Positions 8,711 through 17,330 of a DNA stretch of 64,000 bases are shown here, piece after piece. The position numbers and the translations under genes are program-made. Below the pieces are notes generated by a model, which did not search any database, had not been told where the DNA came from, and saw only the letters and a list, made by a program, of their open reading frames with translations. Source of the DNA: an uncultured Desulfobacter sp. (lineage in GTDB: Bacteria; Desulfobacterota; Desulfobacteria; Desulfobacterales; Desulfobacteraceae); the NCBI RefSeq assembly GCF_963677125.1, contig NZ_OY781882.1, forward strand, positions 2,116,501 to 2,180,500. The letters are read 5' to 3'. The number at the start of each line of letters is the position of its first letter. Positions within the stretch are counted from its first letter, which is position 1.

Positions 8711-8931
8711 TAATATTTTTCCGCCTTTTTGCCGGCTCTGATAATGTTGGTAAATCCGGCGGCTATGCCGAACCCTAGCCCCACCAACAATAGGATGGGT
8801 TTTGTACCAAAAACACTATCCAGCCAGTATCCCAGTGCCAGTCCGATGACGATGGCCAGAGCCACGGATATGCCAAGACTTGCAAAATACCCCAGCTCAC
8901 GAAAGGTGCTGTTTTTATCTTTCTCTGCCAT
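8710..8931 (-). CDS. AtpZ/AtpQ-type small membrane protein of the atp operon
   Basis: 73 residues with two membrane helices around a GLALGYWLDSVFGTKP hairpin, the pattern of the AtpZ family found at the head of many atp operons. Known members act with AtpI, possibly in Mg2+ or Ca2+ handling or rotor assembly. AAAGG lies about 10 bases before the ATG. First gene of this four-gene operon; the promoter would lie between 8932 and 9044, where I see only a weak CCGGC-type hairpin. Confidence 0.75.
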   Translation of the reverse strand: MAEKDKNSTFRELGYFASLGISVALAIVIGLALGYWLDSVFGTKPILLLVGLGFGIAAGFTNIIRAGKKAEKY

Positions 8932-9044
8932 TTTTATTAACCTTTCACCGGCAGCTTGTTTGCCGGTTATCCGGCACCCTGATATTTAATTATCTTGAGA
9001 GCAAATATCATATGATCCGGATGAAGTCAACGTGAAAAAATGTT

Positions 9045-10094
9045 TTACATAATATCAAGAAATCCGTTGGTATACGGCCCTTTAACACGCCCGATCAACC
9101 TTGCCGGGATGCCGTTTTTCTCCATAATATCTGCACATTGCACAGCTTGTTCCTGGGCCATAAAAAGCAAAAGCCCGCCGGATGTCTGGGGGTCGAACAT
9201 TAAATCACTTTTCACAGAGTCTATTCCTTTGGCCACACAAGTCTGTGGTGCAAAAAAACTTTTATTTTTATGGGCACCCCCCGGGAACAGCCCCATGGAG
9301 GCAAACGCCATTACGCCGTCCAGCACCTCTACCTTTTCCGTATAAATTTCAATACGCAGTCCTGCACCTTTGGCCGCTTCAATCAGATGCCCGCCAAGCC
9401 CAAAACCTGTAACATCTGTACAGGCATGCACCTCGAAATTTTTAGCAATCAAGGCAGCCTCTTTGTTCAGGGTAGACATGGTTTTTACAGCCTGCTTAAC
9501 CTGGTCCTCGGATGCAAGTCCACCTTTGACCGCCGTGGAGATGATACCGGTGCCGATGGGTTTGGTCAAAATGACGGCATCCCCTTCCTGTGCCCGACTG
9601 TTGGCCCAGACCCGGTCCGGATGAACGATGCCGGTGACAGACAACCCGTACTTGATTTCAGGATCATCCACGGAATGTCCACCCACAAGGGCTGCGCCCG
9701 ACTCTTTGATTTTATCGAGCCCGCCTTCAAGAATCCGGGGAAGAATACCTGTGGCAAGATCACATGACGGAAAACAGACAATATTCATCACCGTAATAGG
9801 CGTGCCACCCATGGCATAGACATCGGACAATGAATTGGCCGCAGCAATCTGGCCGAACTCATACGGATCGTCCGCTACAGGCGTCAAAAAATCAAGGGTC
9901 TGAACAATGGCCGTCTCGTCAGAAAGGCGAAAGACACCGGCATCATCCGGGTGTTCAAGCCCGATGACTAAATCCGGATGGGACGGCAATTCTAGTTTTG
10001 ATACGATTTTATCCAGGGCCCCTGGATCCAGTTTAGCCGCTCAACCAGCTGCCTTTACCGTGCGGGTTAAAAAAACCTGTTCCAGTTTATCCAT
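9045..10094 (-). CDS. selD: Selenophosphate synthetase, a selenoprotein with in-frame UGA at codon 18
   Basis: SelD makes selenophosphate from selenide and ATP for selenocysteine and selenouridine synthesis. Read from the ATG at 10094 (AAGGA nine bases upstream) the protein begins MDKLEQVFLTRTVKAAG and then meets TGA at 10043-10041, followed in frame by AAKLDPGALDK and the rest of SelD. The UGA falls exactly at the active-site Cys/Sec position of the family (E. coli Cys17, followed by GxK). Translated as Sec it gives a normal 349-residue enzyme; starting after it (9989) would remove the catalytic residue and Lys. Later parts (SDVYAMGGTP, GGHSVDDPEIKYGLS, VTGFGLGGHL, DPQTSGGLL) are typical SelD. 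Twelve bases separate it from pgeF upstream. Confidence 0.93.
10011..10043 (-). promoter_or_regulatory. Candidate bacterial SECIS hairpin in selD
   Basis: Starting 13 bases after the UGA, the minus strand holds ATCCAGG-GGC-CCTGGAT (10027-10011), a stem-loop within the range where SelB-binding bSECIS elements occur. It lies inside the coding sequence, as bacterial SECIS elements do. The loop is small and I have not folded longer alternatives, so the exact structure is uncertain. Confidence 0.45.
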
Positions 10095-10106
10095 TATTTA
10101 GCATCC

Positions 10107-10889
10107 TTAACTTTTAAGAGAAATCACTGCGGCAAAGCGCCCGGTGGTCTTATTTTTTCTGTAAGAATAAAACAGATCCGTGCGGCACCGTGTACAAAGC
10201 CCCATGGTTTCAATATGTTCATCCAAAACACCATGGTCCATAAGCTGATCTCGGGATATCTGCCAGAAATCAAAATAGGGACGATCTTTCTCTTTATAGT
10301 GCCATAATTTTTCAGGAATTTCCCGCTTATAATTAACAAACTGTGCACAGCAGGGCCCAAGGGAAGGAGAAATACCAGCCCGGATAGTTGCCGGGGCACA
10401 ACCAAACTCAGAGACCATGGTATTGATGCAGCGCCCTAAAATATCGCCCACACTACCCCGCCACCCGGAATGAATATTGGCAATCACTTCTTTTTGCGGG
10501 TCATATAAAATGACGGCCTGGCAGTCTGCCACTTGGATAGCAAGCCCTAAACCTTTAAGGTTTGTAACAGCGGCATCGGCTTCAAATATTTTCAAAGGTG
10601 CCGGGTGCCGCCCTGTCCACACTGCGCCGGCCGCATCCTTTTCTGACTTGATCACAGCAATGTCAGTACCATGGACCTGGTTTAAAAACAAAATCCGGGA
10701 CAAGCCCAGAGAGGACCGTATCAACGACCTGTTCCGGTTGACAATACCAGGATCGTCGCCGGTGCTTAATCCGACATTCAATTCTGAAAAGGCGCCCTTG
10801 CTGTATCCGCCGGCCCTGGAAAAAACGCCGTGAACCACCCCTGAAAATGCGTTCAAATGATCGAATGTTAACGGGTCAGGTTCCGCCAT
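10107..10889 (-). CDS. pgeF: Laccase-domain (PgeF/YfiH family) protein
   Basis: 260 residues from the ATG at 10889; this start overlaps the end of rfaE2 by 14 bases. The upstream in-frame start at 10961 would add 24 residues translated from inside rfaE2 and looks false. Family marks: HGVFSRAGGYSKG, NVGLSTGDDP, LNQVHGTDI, VADCQAVILYDP, NIHSGWRGSV and GPCCAQF, which include the conserved His and Cys metal ligands. Members have been reported as purine nucleoside-acting enzymes and as peptidoglycan-editing factors, so the physiological role is not settled. Confidence 0.85.
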   Translation of the reverse strand: MAEPDPLTFDHLNAFSGVVHGVFSRAGGYSKGAFSELNVGLSTGDDPGIVNRNRSLIRSSLGLSRILFLNQVHGTDIAVIKSEKDAAGAVWTGRHPAPLKIFEADAAVTNLKGLGLAIQVADCQAVILYDPQKEVIANIHSGWRGSVGDILGRCINTMVSEFGCAPATIRAGISPSLGPCCAQFVNYKREIPEKLWHYKEKDRPYFDFWQISRDQLMDHGVLDEHIETMGLCTRCRTDLFYSYRKNKTTGRFAAVISLKS

Positions 10890-11364
10890 AAAATCTTTGC
10901 CCAATGCGTTCAATAATTTTTGATGTGGAGATATCCTCCTCAAACGCCACACGCGCCACACGCCCGCCGCACTCTTTTACAAACTTCGCCCCGATAATTT
11001 TATCCTCGGGCCAGTCCGCCCCCTTAACCAGAACCTGGGGAACAATACCCCGAATCAAATCCCCCGGATCAGGGGCATCGAACAGCACCACATGATCGAC
11101 ACAGCCTAAGGCAGCCACAACGCGAGCCCGCTGCGCCTGGCAGATCACCGGCCGCAGGTCGCCTTTGATTCGCTGGACAGACAGATCGGAGTTCAGCCCC
11201 AGCACAAGCACATCCCCAAATGATTTTGCTTTTTGGAGGTAGGCCACATGTCCTGCATGAAGAATGTCAAAACAGCCGTTTGTAAACACGACCGTCCGGC
11301 CAAGGCTTTTGTATTCACGGGCCAGACGGCACATCTCATCCCGCTCGACAATTTTATTAACCAT
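10876..11364 (-). CDS. rfaE2: D-glycero-beta-D-manno-heptose 1-phosphate adenylyltransferase
   Basis: 162 residues from the ATG at 11364. The nucleotidyltransferase signature FTNGCFDILHAGHVAYLQ (HxGH) is near residue 30, and the C-terminal STSKIIERI segment matches the cytidylyltransferase-like domain of HldE. Stand-alone single-domain forms make ADP-heptose for lipopolysaccharide inner core. This indicates an outer membrane with heptose-containing LPS. Alternative starts at 11379 and 11400 would overlap the upstream nitrilase-like gene; no start has an ideal ribosome site. The kinase half is not in this window. Confidence 0.85.
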   Translation of the reverse strand: MVNKIVERDEMCRLAREYKSLGRTVVFTNGCFDILHAGHVAYLQKAKSFGDVLVLGLNSDLSVQRIKGDLRPVICQAQRARVVAALGCVDHVVLFDAPDPGDLIRGIVPQVLVKGADWPEDKIIGAKFVKECGGRVARVAFEEDISTSKIIERIGQRFYGGT

Positions 11365-11365
11365 A

Positions 11366-12160
11366 TTAACCGTACACATCCCCCCTGCGATCCTGTCCAA
11401 CGGGAATGGTTTGCCGCACCTGATTCACCAGATCCATGTCAACGTCAGCCTTGATGATACCGGACTTATCATCACCCTGGGCAAGAACAGACCCGTTGGG
11501 ATCAACAATCATTGAACTGCCTGGAAAAACAAGTCCGTTTATGTCGGTGCCCGTACGGTTGCAGCAGATAAACCAAGCCTGGTTTTCAATAGCCCGTGCC
11601 TGGATTAATGTCTGCCAATGCGCCACCCGGGTCAGGGGCCACTGGGCGCTGACCACAAAAAGCTGTGCCCCATTAAGGAAAAGGCGGCGGGCAAGTTCGG
11701 GAAATCGCAGATCATAGCAGATCATTGCACCGACATGGCCCAGACTGGTATCCGCCGTCACCATTTCATCTCCCCGGGTATAGTACAAATCCTCGCCGGT
11801 CAACGGGAACAGATGCAGTTTGCGATACCGAACCCGAATCTCACCGTCCCTGTCAATAAAATAGAGGGTATTGAATATCAGACCGTCTTCTTGCTCCGGC
11901 AAACTTCCGGCAACGGCCATGGCGCGCTTACGGGCAAATTCAGATAGACGTTGAATCCCCTCTTTTACATCCGGCATGAGCCGGGTTATATTTTCATTGT
12001 CAAATCCGGTTAAAAAAAACTCCGGGCAGACCCCAAGGGATGCGCCCTGCTCCGCCAGGTGTTCCAGATGCCCAAGGGCAACAGAAAGATTGCCCCGGAC
12101 ATCCCCGTCTTTCACATCAAACTGGACGACACCGGCCTTAAACTGTGTTGTCGTGATCAT
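11366..12160 (-). CDS. Carbon-nitrogen hydrolase (nitrilase superfamily amidohydrolase)
   Basis: 264 residues. The catalytic triad of the superfamily is visible: Glu in CPEFFLTGF near 43, Lys in RYRKLHLFP near 112, and Cys in GAMICYDLRFPE near 148. The pattern is closest to omega-amidase/YafV-like branches, which deamidate alpha-keto acid amides, but the substrate is unknown. It lies 8 bases downstream of the DAHP synthase gene and directly upstream of rfaE2 on the same strand, so it is probably part of a long operon. Confidence 0.85.
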   Translation of the reverse strand: MITTTQFKAGVVQFDVKDGDVRGNLSVALGHLEHLAEQGASLGVCPEFFLTGFDNENITRLMPDVKEGIQRLSEFARKRAMAVAGSLPEQEDGLIFNTLYFIDRDGEIRVRYRKLHLFPLTGEDLYYTRGDEMVTADTSLGHVGAMICYDLRFPELARRLFLNGAQLFVVSAQWPLTRVAHWQTLIQARAIENQAWFICCNRTGTDINGLVFPGSSMIVDPNGSVLAQGDDKSGIIKADVDMDLVNQVRQTIPVGQDRRGDVYG

Positions 12161-12168
12161 ATTGCCCT

Positions 12169-13515
12169 TTAATGCTTGATCATGTCCGCGATCTGAAACG
12201 CTACTTCCAAGCTCTGTTCCGCATTGAGCCTGGGGTCACAGGTGGTATCATACCGATTATGAAGTTCTTCGCTGACAATATTTCTGGCACCGCCAACACA
12301 TTCGGTTACGTTTTTGCCTGTCATTTCGAGATGAACGCCTCCCGGAATGGTTCCTTCGGCCCAGTGAATTTCAAAAAACCGGGTGATTTCCTTTAAAATA
12401 TCATTAAAATCCCGGGTCTTGTGTCCGGATTCCGAGGTAAAGGTGTTGGCATGCATGGGATCGCAGTTCCACACGATATGAGACCCCTCTTTTTTAATTT
12501 CCCGAAGCAGGGCCGGCAGCTTTTTCTCGATATTGTCATATCCCATTCGGGTAATCAGCGTCAATCTTCCGGGTTCGTTTTCAGGGTTCAGGATTTCAAT
12601 GAGCTGCTTGATATTATCAATATCATGATCCGGGCCGAGTTTTACCCCTATCGGATTAAGTACACCTTTTAGGAATTCAACATGCGCACCGTCCACCTGC
12701 CGGGTTCTCTCGCCAATCCAGAGCATATGAGCCGAACAGTCATACCAGTCGCCAGTGGTGGAATCAATACGGGTCAACGCCTCTTCGTAAGGCAGCAAAA
12801 GGGCTTCATGGGAGGTAAAAATCTGGGTTTGATTAATCTGGGGAATATCCGTGGGGATTCCGATGGTATTCATAAATTTCATGGCCTGGTCAATCTGTTT
12901 GGCTAGACGATCATAAGACCGTCCCATGGGGGATTGCGCCACAAACTCCTGGTTCCAGGCCTGAACCCTGTGCAGGGCTGCGTACCCGCCCCGGGTAAAT
13001 GCCCGCAACAGGTTCAGGGTGGAGGCAGCCAGATAATAACCTTTAAGCATGTATTTAGGATTCGGGGTCCGCGCCTTGATGGAAAATTCATTTTTATTCA
13101 CCATGTCTCCCCGATAAGACGGCAGCTCTACACCATCAACAGTTTCCGTATCTGACGAACGGGGTTTGGCAAACTGCCCGGCAATCCGGCCCACCTTTAT
13201 GGCGGGCTTTCCACCGGCATAGGCCATAACAACGGCCATCTGCAACAACACTTTCATAGTTTCCCTGATAGTCGGTGCCGTAACCTGGGAAAAATCTTCT
13301 GAACAGTCGCCACCTTGAATCAGAAACGCCTCCCCTTTTGACGCTTTAGCCAGCAGGTCTTTTAACGTTCTTATTTCTCCGGCAAAAACCAGCGGCGGCA
13401 GTAAAGCCAAATCCTTGGTGACTTTTTCCAACGCGTTCTGATCCGGCCAGTTGGGCTGCTGAAGGGCCGTGTAATTTTTCCAACTTGATTTTGTCCATCC
13501 ATTTTGATTTGTCAT
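12169..13515 (-). CDS. Class II 3-deoxy-7-phosphoheptulonate synthase
   Basis: 448 residues, the length of class II (plant/actinobacterial type) DAHP synthases. They condense phosphoenolpyruvate and erythrose 4-phosphate in the first step of the shikimate pathway. Typical segments: LIQGGDCSEDF near 80, GRIAGQFAKPRS, IWIGERTRQ-like LWIGERTRQVDGAHVEF, LGPDHD, and GGVHLEMTGKNVTECVGG with metal-binding His/Glu. First gene of a minus-strand cluster reaching to selD. The 340 bases upstream hold only repeats and no clear promoter. Confidence 0.9.
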   Translation of the reverse strand: MTNQNGWTKSSWKNYTALQQPNWPDQNALEKVTKDLALLPPLVFAGEIRTLKDLLAKASKGEAFLIQGGDCSEDFSQVTAPTIRETMKVLLQMAVVMAYAGGKPAIKVGRIAGQFAKPRSSDTETVDGVELPSYRGDMVNKNEFSIKARTPNPKYMLKGYYLAASTLNLLRAFTRGGYAALHRVQAWNQEFVAQSPMGRSYDRLAKQIDQAMKFMNTIGIPTDIPQINQTQIFTSHEALLLPYEEALTRIDSTTGDWYDCSAHMLWIGERTRQVDGAHVEFLKGVLNPIGVKLGPDHDIDNIKQLIEILNPENEPGRLTLITRMGYDNIEKKLPALLREIKKEGSHIVWNCDPMHANTFTSESGHKTRDFNDILKEITRFFEIHWAEGTIPGGVHLEMTGKNVTECVGGARNIVSEELHNRYDTTCDPRLNAEQSLEVAFQIADMIKH

Positions 13516-13626
13516 GTTTATTCCATCTTATCCTTATTTATAAGAAAACCTGTGCAATCTACACGGATCTTTCAACTTTTATTTTGGGTTGACTCTGGGT
13601 TTTGATACACGAACTCAGCCTATGAC

Positions 13627-13731
13627 TTTTTATATAACAGCCACGGGCTGACCTGACATATCATCTGCCAGGCACAGCCCACAACAAAGTTTGAAAGTTC
13701 TGAGCAACTTACCCAGTCTTTCATACAAAAA
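13627..13731. repeat. Dispersed intergenic repeat, copy B
   Basis: Begins TTTTTATATAACAGCCACGG and ends AGCAACTTACCCAGTCTTTC at about 13725, with AGCCCACAACAAAGTTTGAAA in the middle. These parts match copies C, D and E. It lies upstream of the DAHP synthase gene. Confidence 0.75.
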
Positions 13732-13953
13732 ATCCCCATTAAATTGCTAAATCACGCCCTGCAATTTAGAATGTTTATTCTCAAATTGCAAAGTATACAG
13801 CGAAAAAATTTGCCGGACCTTTCGGATAATGTTAATAATTTTATTGTTGTTTCTTTAACATTTATACGAATCCGGTGATGCGTACTTTTCGAATGTTATC
13901 CCGTTATGGCCATGTTGGTGAATTTTATAAATTCCATGGCCCTTATCAAAAAA

Positions 13954-14060
13954 TTTTATATAACGGCTATGGGCCGTCCTTGGTCTGTCTACACCCAGGT
14001 CTCGGCCCACAACAAAGATATAAAGATCTGAGTAACTTACCCAGACTTTCTTATAAAAAA
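13954..14060. repeat. Dispersed intergenic repeat, copy C
   Basis: Bounded by TTTTATATAA at 13954 and TTATAAAAAA at 14051, which form short terminal inverted repeats. The interior carries GGGCCGTCCTTGGTCT, TCGGCCCACAACAAAGAT and AGTAACTTACCCAGACTTTC, shared with other copies. Another 50 bases before it (GGCCATG...CCATGGCC) form a further small palindrome. Confidence 0.75.
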
Positions 14061-14104
14061 CAACCGCGCAACCAAATTCTTTAGAAAACCTTTGTGAGGA
14101 TAAA

Positions 14105-14494
14105 ATGAAAAACAATTATGAATTAGAAAAATTTGTTCGCTATACTTTGGGGTGTGGCTGCCCACAGGAAGTATTTAACAAAATCGAATATGATAAAAAA
14201 AAAAATGGGCCATGGGAAAGACGAATTAACGTTGGTGATAGATTGCTGGTTTACTTTATCAATGTGGATGCGGAAAAAAATATACCTAAAACAATTACCG
14301 CAGCTATGGAATCAGGCGTTACGGAGAGAGACAATAAAAAATTTAACCGCTTTAGACTCGTTGTCGTGACCTCAAACCATCACCAAATAAGCAAATTATC
14401 AGAAAAAACGTTTTGTGAGTCAAAACTATTTGACGAAAAAACGCATCTTCACTTTGTGTCGGAAGATGACATACAAGCACTTGATTATATATAA
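14105..14494 (+). CDS. Small protein of unknown function with GCGCP motif
   Basis: 129 residues, GAGGA four bases before the ATG. No family is recognised. The N-terminal part contains YTLGCGCPQEVFNKI (Cys at about 16 and 18), which could bind a metal or take part in redox chemistry. The rest alternates strands and helices: GDRLLVYFINV, RFRLVVVTSNHHQ, and FVSEDDIQALDYI at the end. It is flanked by dispersed repeats on the left and stands alone on the plus strand between minus-strand genes. Confidence 0.6.
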   Translation: MKNNYELEKFVRYTLGCGCPQEVFNKIEYDKKKNGPWERRINVGDRLLVYFINVDAEKNIPKTITAAMESGVTERDNKKFNRFRLVVVTSNHHQISKLSEKTFCESKLFDEKTHLHFVSEDDIQALDYI

Positions 14495-14571
14495 TCAAGG
14501 CGAAAATGTTTGGCACTCTTAATTTAAAAGGGATAGAGAATAGATTTACATTATCCGGAACAAGGGTATTT

Positions 14572-14859
14572 TCAGCTGTTTGCCGCAAACCGCATTTTGG
14601 GCGCGGATTCGGGTATCTGTCCACGAAGAGCGGCAGACGTTATGGCATCCCAATGTTCCGCAATCATTTCATTGGCCATTTTGAGAATTTGGCTGCTCAA
14701 GAGCTCTGCATGATCTGCATGCCGGGCTTTTAAACTTTCAAGCTGCGCACGGATAGCTGAATCGGTTACGGTTTCAAGCGCCTGATCATATGTCAGAACC
14801 GCCTTGGTTTCCAGTTGAATCAATTGCTCCAGTGTTTTTAATGTTGTTTTCTTGTCCAT
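14572..14859 (-). CDS. Small ferritin-like or DUF2383-like helical protein
   Basis: 95 residues, all helical. LEQLIQLETKAVLTYDQAL near residue 10 and KARHADHAELLSSQI near 44 give the ExxxxxxY and HxxH spacing seen in the first half of ferritin-like and DUF2383 domains, which handle metals or appear in stress and spore proteins. The rest of a four-helix bundle is short, so the protein may dimerise. Function not established. Confidence 0.6.
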   Translation of the reverse strand: MDKKTTLKTLEQLIQLETKAVLTYDQALETVTDSAIRAQLESLKARHADHAELLSSQILKMANEMIAEHWDAITSAALRGQIPESAPKMRFAANS

Positions 14860-15267
14860 ACGTACCTTCCGATTCTTAAAAAAGCGTTGAAGATTTTCTT
14901 ACCCCGTGTCGTATGATCCTCATTTATTGCCTGATCATAATTCAACAATTCAAAACCCAGGACCATCAGTTCCACTATTTAAGTACAAAAGGCAAAGAGT
15001 TGTATATATGGGAAAACCCCCATATTCGCACTTGAAAGACTGTATGTATTTGATTTTATATCACAGCTGCCTGGCGGAATGGGTGACATTTAAACATTAG
15101 GAAGACAGAGACTCCCCCGTAACTTTTTAAATCACCCGTCTTAAAATTTAGTATATAAATTTTAAAAAACTTTTTGAAATATAACATTCCCCTGTATTTT
15201 TAGCAAGGTACACAATATCTTTCTAAAATAAAAAGACGATTAATTCCTATGCGCTATTTGTTACGAT
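14860..15267. other. Intergenic stretch without a recognised gene
   Basis: About 400 bases, A/T-rich towards the right. A weak plus-strand reading frame at 14906-15100 has no ribosome site and no resemblance to any family I know. No tRNA, terminator or known repeat is seen. Confidence 0.5.
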
Positions 15268-15966
15268 CTATTTTTCCGTGGCTGCTTCAATATCGATTAT
15301 TCTGCTGCTTAAAAGATAAGAACGGGTTTTATACCGCTGAACTTTCATAACTTTCAGCAGCAGATCCTTTAGTCTTTCCGTACTTTGAAGAATATGGGAT
15401 ACAGGCTCTTTAAATCCCGAGACACCGGGCTGTTTGTTTAATTCTTCGGTTAAAATCTCGCAATACCCGGAAATAATCTGCACAGGTTGGGCAAACTCAT
15501 GACAAACGGCTCCGGCCATCTCAAGTACGCCAGTCAACCGCTCTGCCCGTTCACATTCTCCGGGTTCGGAATCACTGTGCACTAAACGTCGAAGCATTTT
15601 AGAATATTGGACTGCGTGCCTGATTTCAGAACGAAATATATCACTTTCCCAAGGTTTTTTAATGAACCGGAAAACCTGCCCTTGATTAATTGCACTGATG
15701 GTTGCATCAATATCTGCGTAACCCGACATAAGGACTCTGACCGTGGCGGGCAGAATTTGTTTCATTTTTTCTAAAAAAACAGTACCTTCCATTTCCGGCA
15801 TTCTCTGATCTGAAACAACAACCGTCGGTTCAATCCCGCAGGCTTCTTTCAGTGCATTGGCAGGAGACGAAAACAAAAAACATTTAACAGGTTCCTGCCT
15901 AAAAATTCGCTCAATTGATTTTAATACCTTAACATCGTCATCAACTATCATGATTTTATCATCCAT
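15268..15966 (-). CDS. Response regulator receiver fused to a DHp (HisKA-like) domain without ATPase domain
   Basis: 232 residues. Residues 1-120 are a receiver: acidic DD at 9-10, phospho-acceptor Asp53 in SDQRMPEME, and Lys in FIKKPW. Residues 145-215 are a dimerisation/phosphotransfer helix pair with H-box AGAVCHEFAQP (His156) followed by SGYCEILTEEL. No N, G1 or G2 ATP-binding boxes follow, so the protein cannot phosphorylate itself. It may be a phosphorelay shuttle or a receiver that docks onto a kinase. A similar H-box occurs in the PAS protein at 25706. Confidence 0.8.
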   Translation of the reverse strand: MDDKIMIVDDDVKVLKSIERIFRQEPVKCFLFSSPANALKEACGIEPTVVVSDQRMPEMEGTVFLEKMKQILPATVRVLMSGYADIDATISAINQGQVFRFIKKPWESDIFRSEIRHAVQYSKMLRRLVHSDSEPGECERAERLTGVLEMAGAVCHEFAQPVQIISGYCEILTEELNKQPGVSGFKEPVSHILQSTERLKDLLLKVMKVQRYKTRSYLLSSRIIDIEAATEK

Positions 15967-16044
15967 GCCATCTCCTGTTTATATTTTAAGGAAGGGAGTA
16001 CATCTGAATATTATTGATAAATATCCATATAAGCAACAAAAGAG

Positions 16045-16170
16045 TTTTTATATGAAACTCTCTGTAAACCACAGAGATGTTTTAATATTCGTTGTGGGCC
16101 GAACCACGGTCAAAGACCAAAGACGGTCCGTGACCGTTTTATATGAAAGTTTCAATAAGTTGCTAAGTGA
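16045..16170. repeat. Dispersed intergenic repeat, copy D (inverted orientation)
   Basis: Read on the minus strand, it carries AACGGTCACGGACCGTCTTT, GGTTCGGCCCACAACGAATA and an end GAGTTTCATATAAAAA, matching copy C in the opposite direction. A second tail-like piece (CAACTTATTGAAACTTTCAT on the minus strand) precedes it, so the copy is compound. It lies upstream of the receiver-DHp gene. Confidence 0.7.
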
Positions 16171-16476
16171 CTCCGAACAACAAATTGTGAAAAAAATATC
16201 GATAAAAGTTCTTTATTTTACGATTTTCTTAATATATTCTGTACAAGTTATTATATAAAAAAGCGGCTCTTTTTCATCAGTTCGCTCACGTTGATCACTT
16301 CAGACATTAAATGCGTGGGCTTTTCCAGTTGATATGGTCTTTTTTTATAGCCGATACGAAAACGAAAATATGTACTTACAAAACAGATAGCTGCATTGTA
16401 AATTATGATAAATTTCATATAATTATAATGAGTTGCAATCATATATCGTAATTAGGCAACTTATCAACATCATTCA

Positions 16477-16755
16477 ATGACAATGGAATCTGAAAACAAA
16501 TTCAAGTGCAGGAGATGGCATCAAAAAATGGATGTGACGGATATCGTCATACCTGATACGTACGACAAAAATCTTGCAGAGCCCCTCACCCAACGACGCC
16601 CCAATGCGAAGTACCTTATTATGTCCGGGTATACCGCCAATGTTACCCCAGAACATAGTGTATTGGAGAGTGGCGTTCATTTCCCCAATTACCCTTTTTC
16701 TAAGCGAAACCAATTAAAAAAGGTGTGGATGGATTCAATCATACAAAAAAAATAA
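16477..16755 (+). pseudogene. Decayed C-terminal receiver domain of a hybrid kinase
   Basis: The frame reads TDIVIPDTYDKNLAEPLTQ, then RRPNAKYLIMSGYTANVTPE and ESGVHFPNYPF. This is the tail of receiver domains found at the C-terminus of hybrid histidine kinases (consensus MSGYTANVI...GVHFIQKPF). The N-terminal half of the receiver is missing, an in-frame stop lies just upstream (16456), and the conserved Lys of KPF is replaced by Tyr (NYPF). It has no clear ribosome site. It is best read as a remnant left next to the chemotaxis cluster. Confidence 0.7.
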
Positions 16756-16785
16756 ATAAAAAATATAGAAACAAAGGAGGGATGG

Positions 16786-17298
16786 ATGACCGACCAACTA
16801 TACAGTATGAATAAAGCAGTAGCCGACATGACCATTAAAACAGGTAAATACCTCACTTTCTCTTTAGAATCGGAAGAGTATGGGATTGGTATTCTTAAAG
16901 TCAAAGAGATAATTGGTATGTTACCCATTACTTCGGTTCCAAGAACGCCGGACTTTGTCAAAGGCGTTATAAATTTACGGGGAAAGGTCATACCGGTAAT
17001 TGATCTTCGGTCAAAATTCAATATGAAATCAATTTCTTACAATGACAGAACCTGCATTATTGTCGTGGAAATTGATGCCGAACAGTCCACGGTTCTAATT
17101 GGGATTGTCGTTGATACCGTCTCCGAGGTTTTAAACATAAAAGAAGATGAAATTGAGGAAACTCCGGCTTTTGGCACAAAACTGGATACAAGATATATCC
17201 TTGGCATGGCCAAACAGGATGCGGGCGTTAAAATTCTTTTAAACATAGATAAGGTCCTTTCGTCCGACGAAATGGCCGCTATTCAAAATGCGTCATAA
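16786..17298 (+). CDS. cheW: Chemotaxis coupling protein CheW
   Basis: 170 residues. CheW bridges chemoreceptors and the kinase CheA in the array. Typical motifs: [22 protein letters not shown] near 22, [21 protein letters not shown] near 55, and [14 protein letters not shown] near 110. AAAGGAGG lies 5 bases before the ATG at 16786; the ATG at 16782 is out of frame. First complete gene of the chemotaxis cluster, 32 bases before the chemoreceptor gene. Confidence 0.93.
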   Translation: MTDQLYSMNKAVADMTIKTGKYLTFSLESEEYGIGILKVKEIIGMLPITSVPRTPDFVKGVINLRGKVIPVIDLRSKFNMKSISYNDRTCIIVVEIDAEQSTVLIGIVVDTVSEVLNIKEDEIEETPAFGTKLDTRYILGMAKQDAGVKILLNIDKVLSSDEMAAIQNAS

Positions 17299-17330
17299 AC
17301 ACATGTTTTAAAAAAATAAAGGAGTTTAGG

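Noticed and set aside
9045..9989. selD starting at 9989
   Set aside because: It removes the catalytic Sec/Cys and Lys region; the upstream frame with an in-frame UGA restores the full family N-terminus.
13855..14115. Minus-strand frame of 86 codons upstream of the GCGCP gene
   Set aside because: It is a translation of repeat copy C and its flanks.
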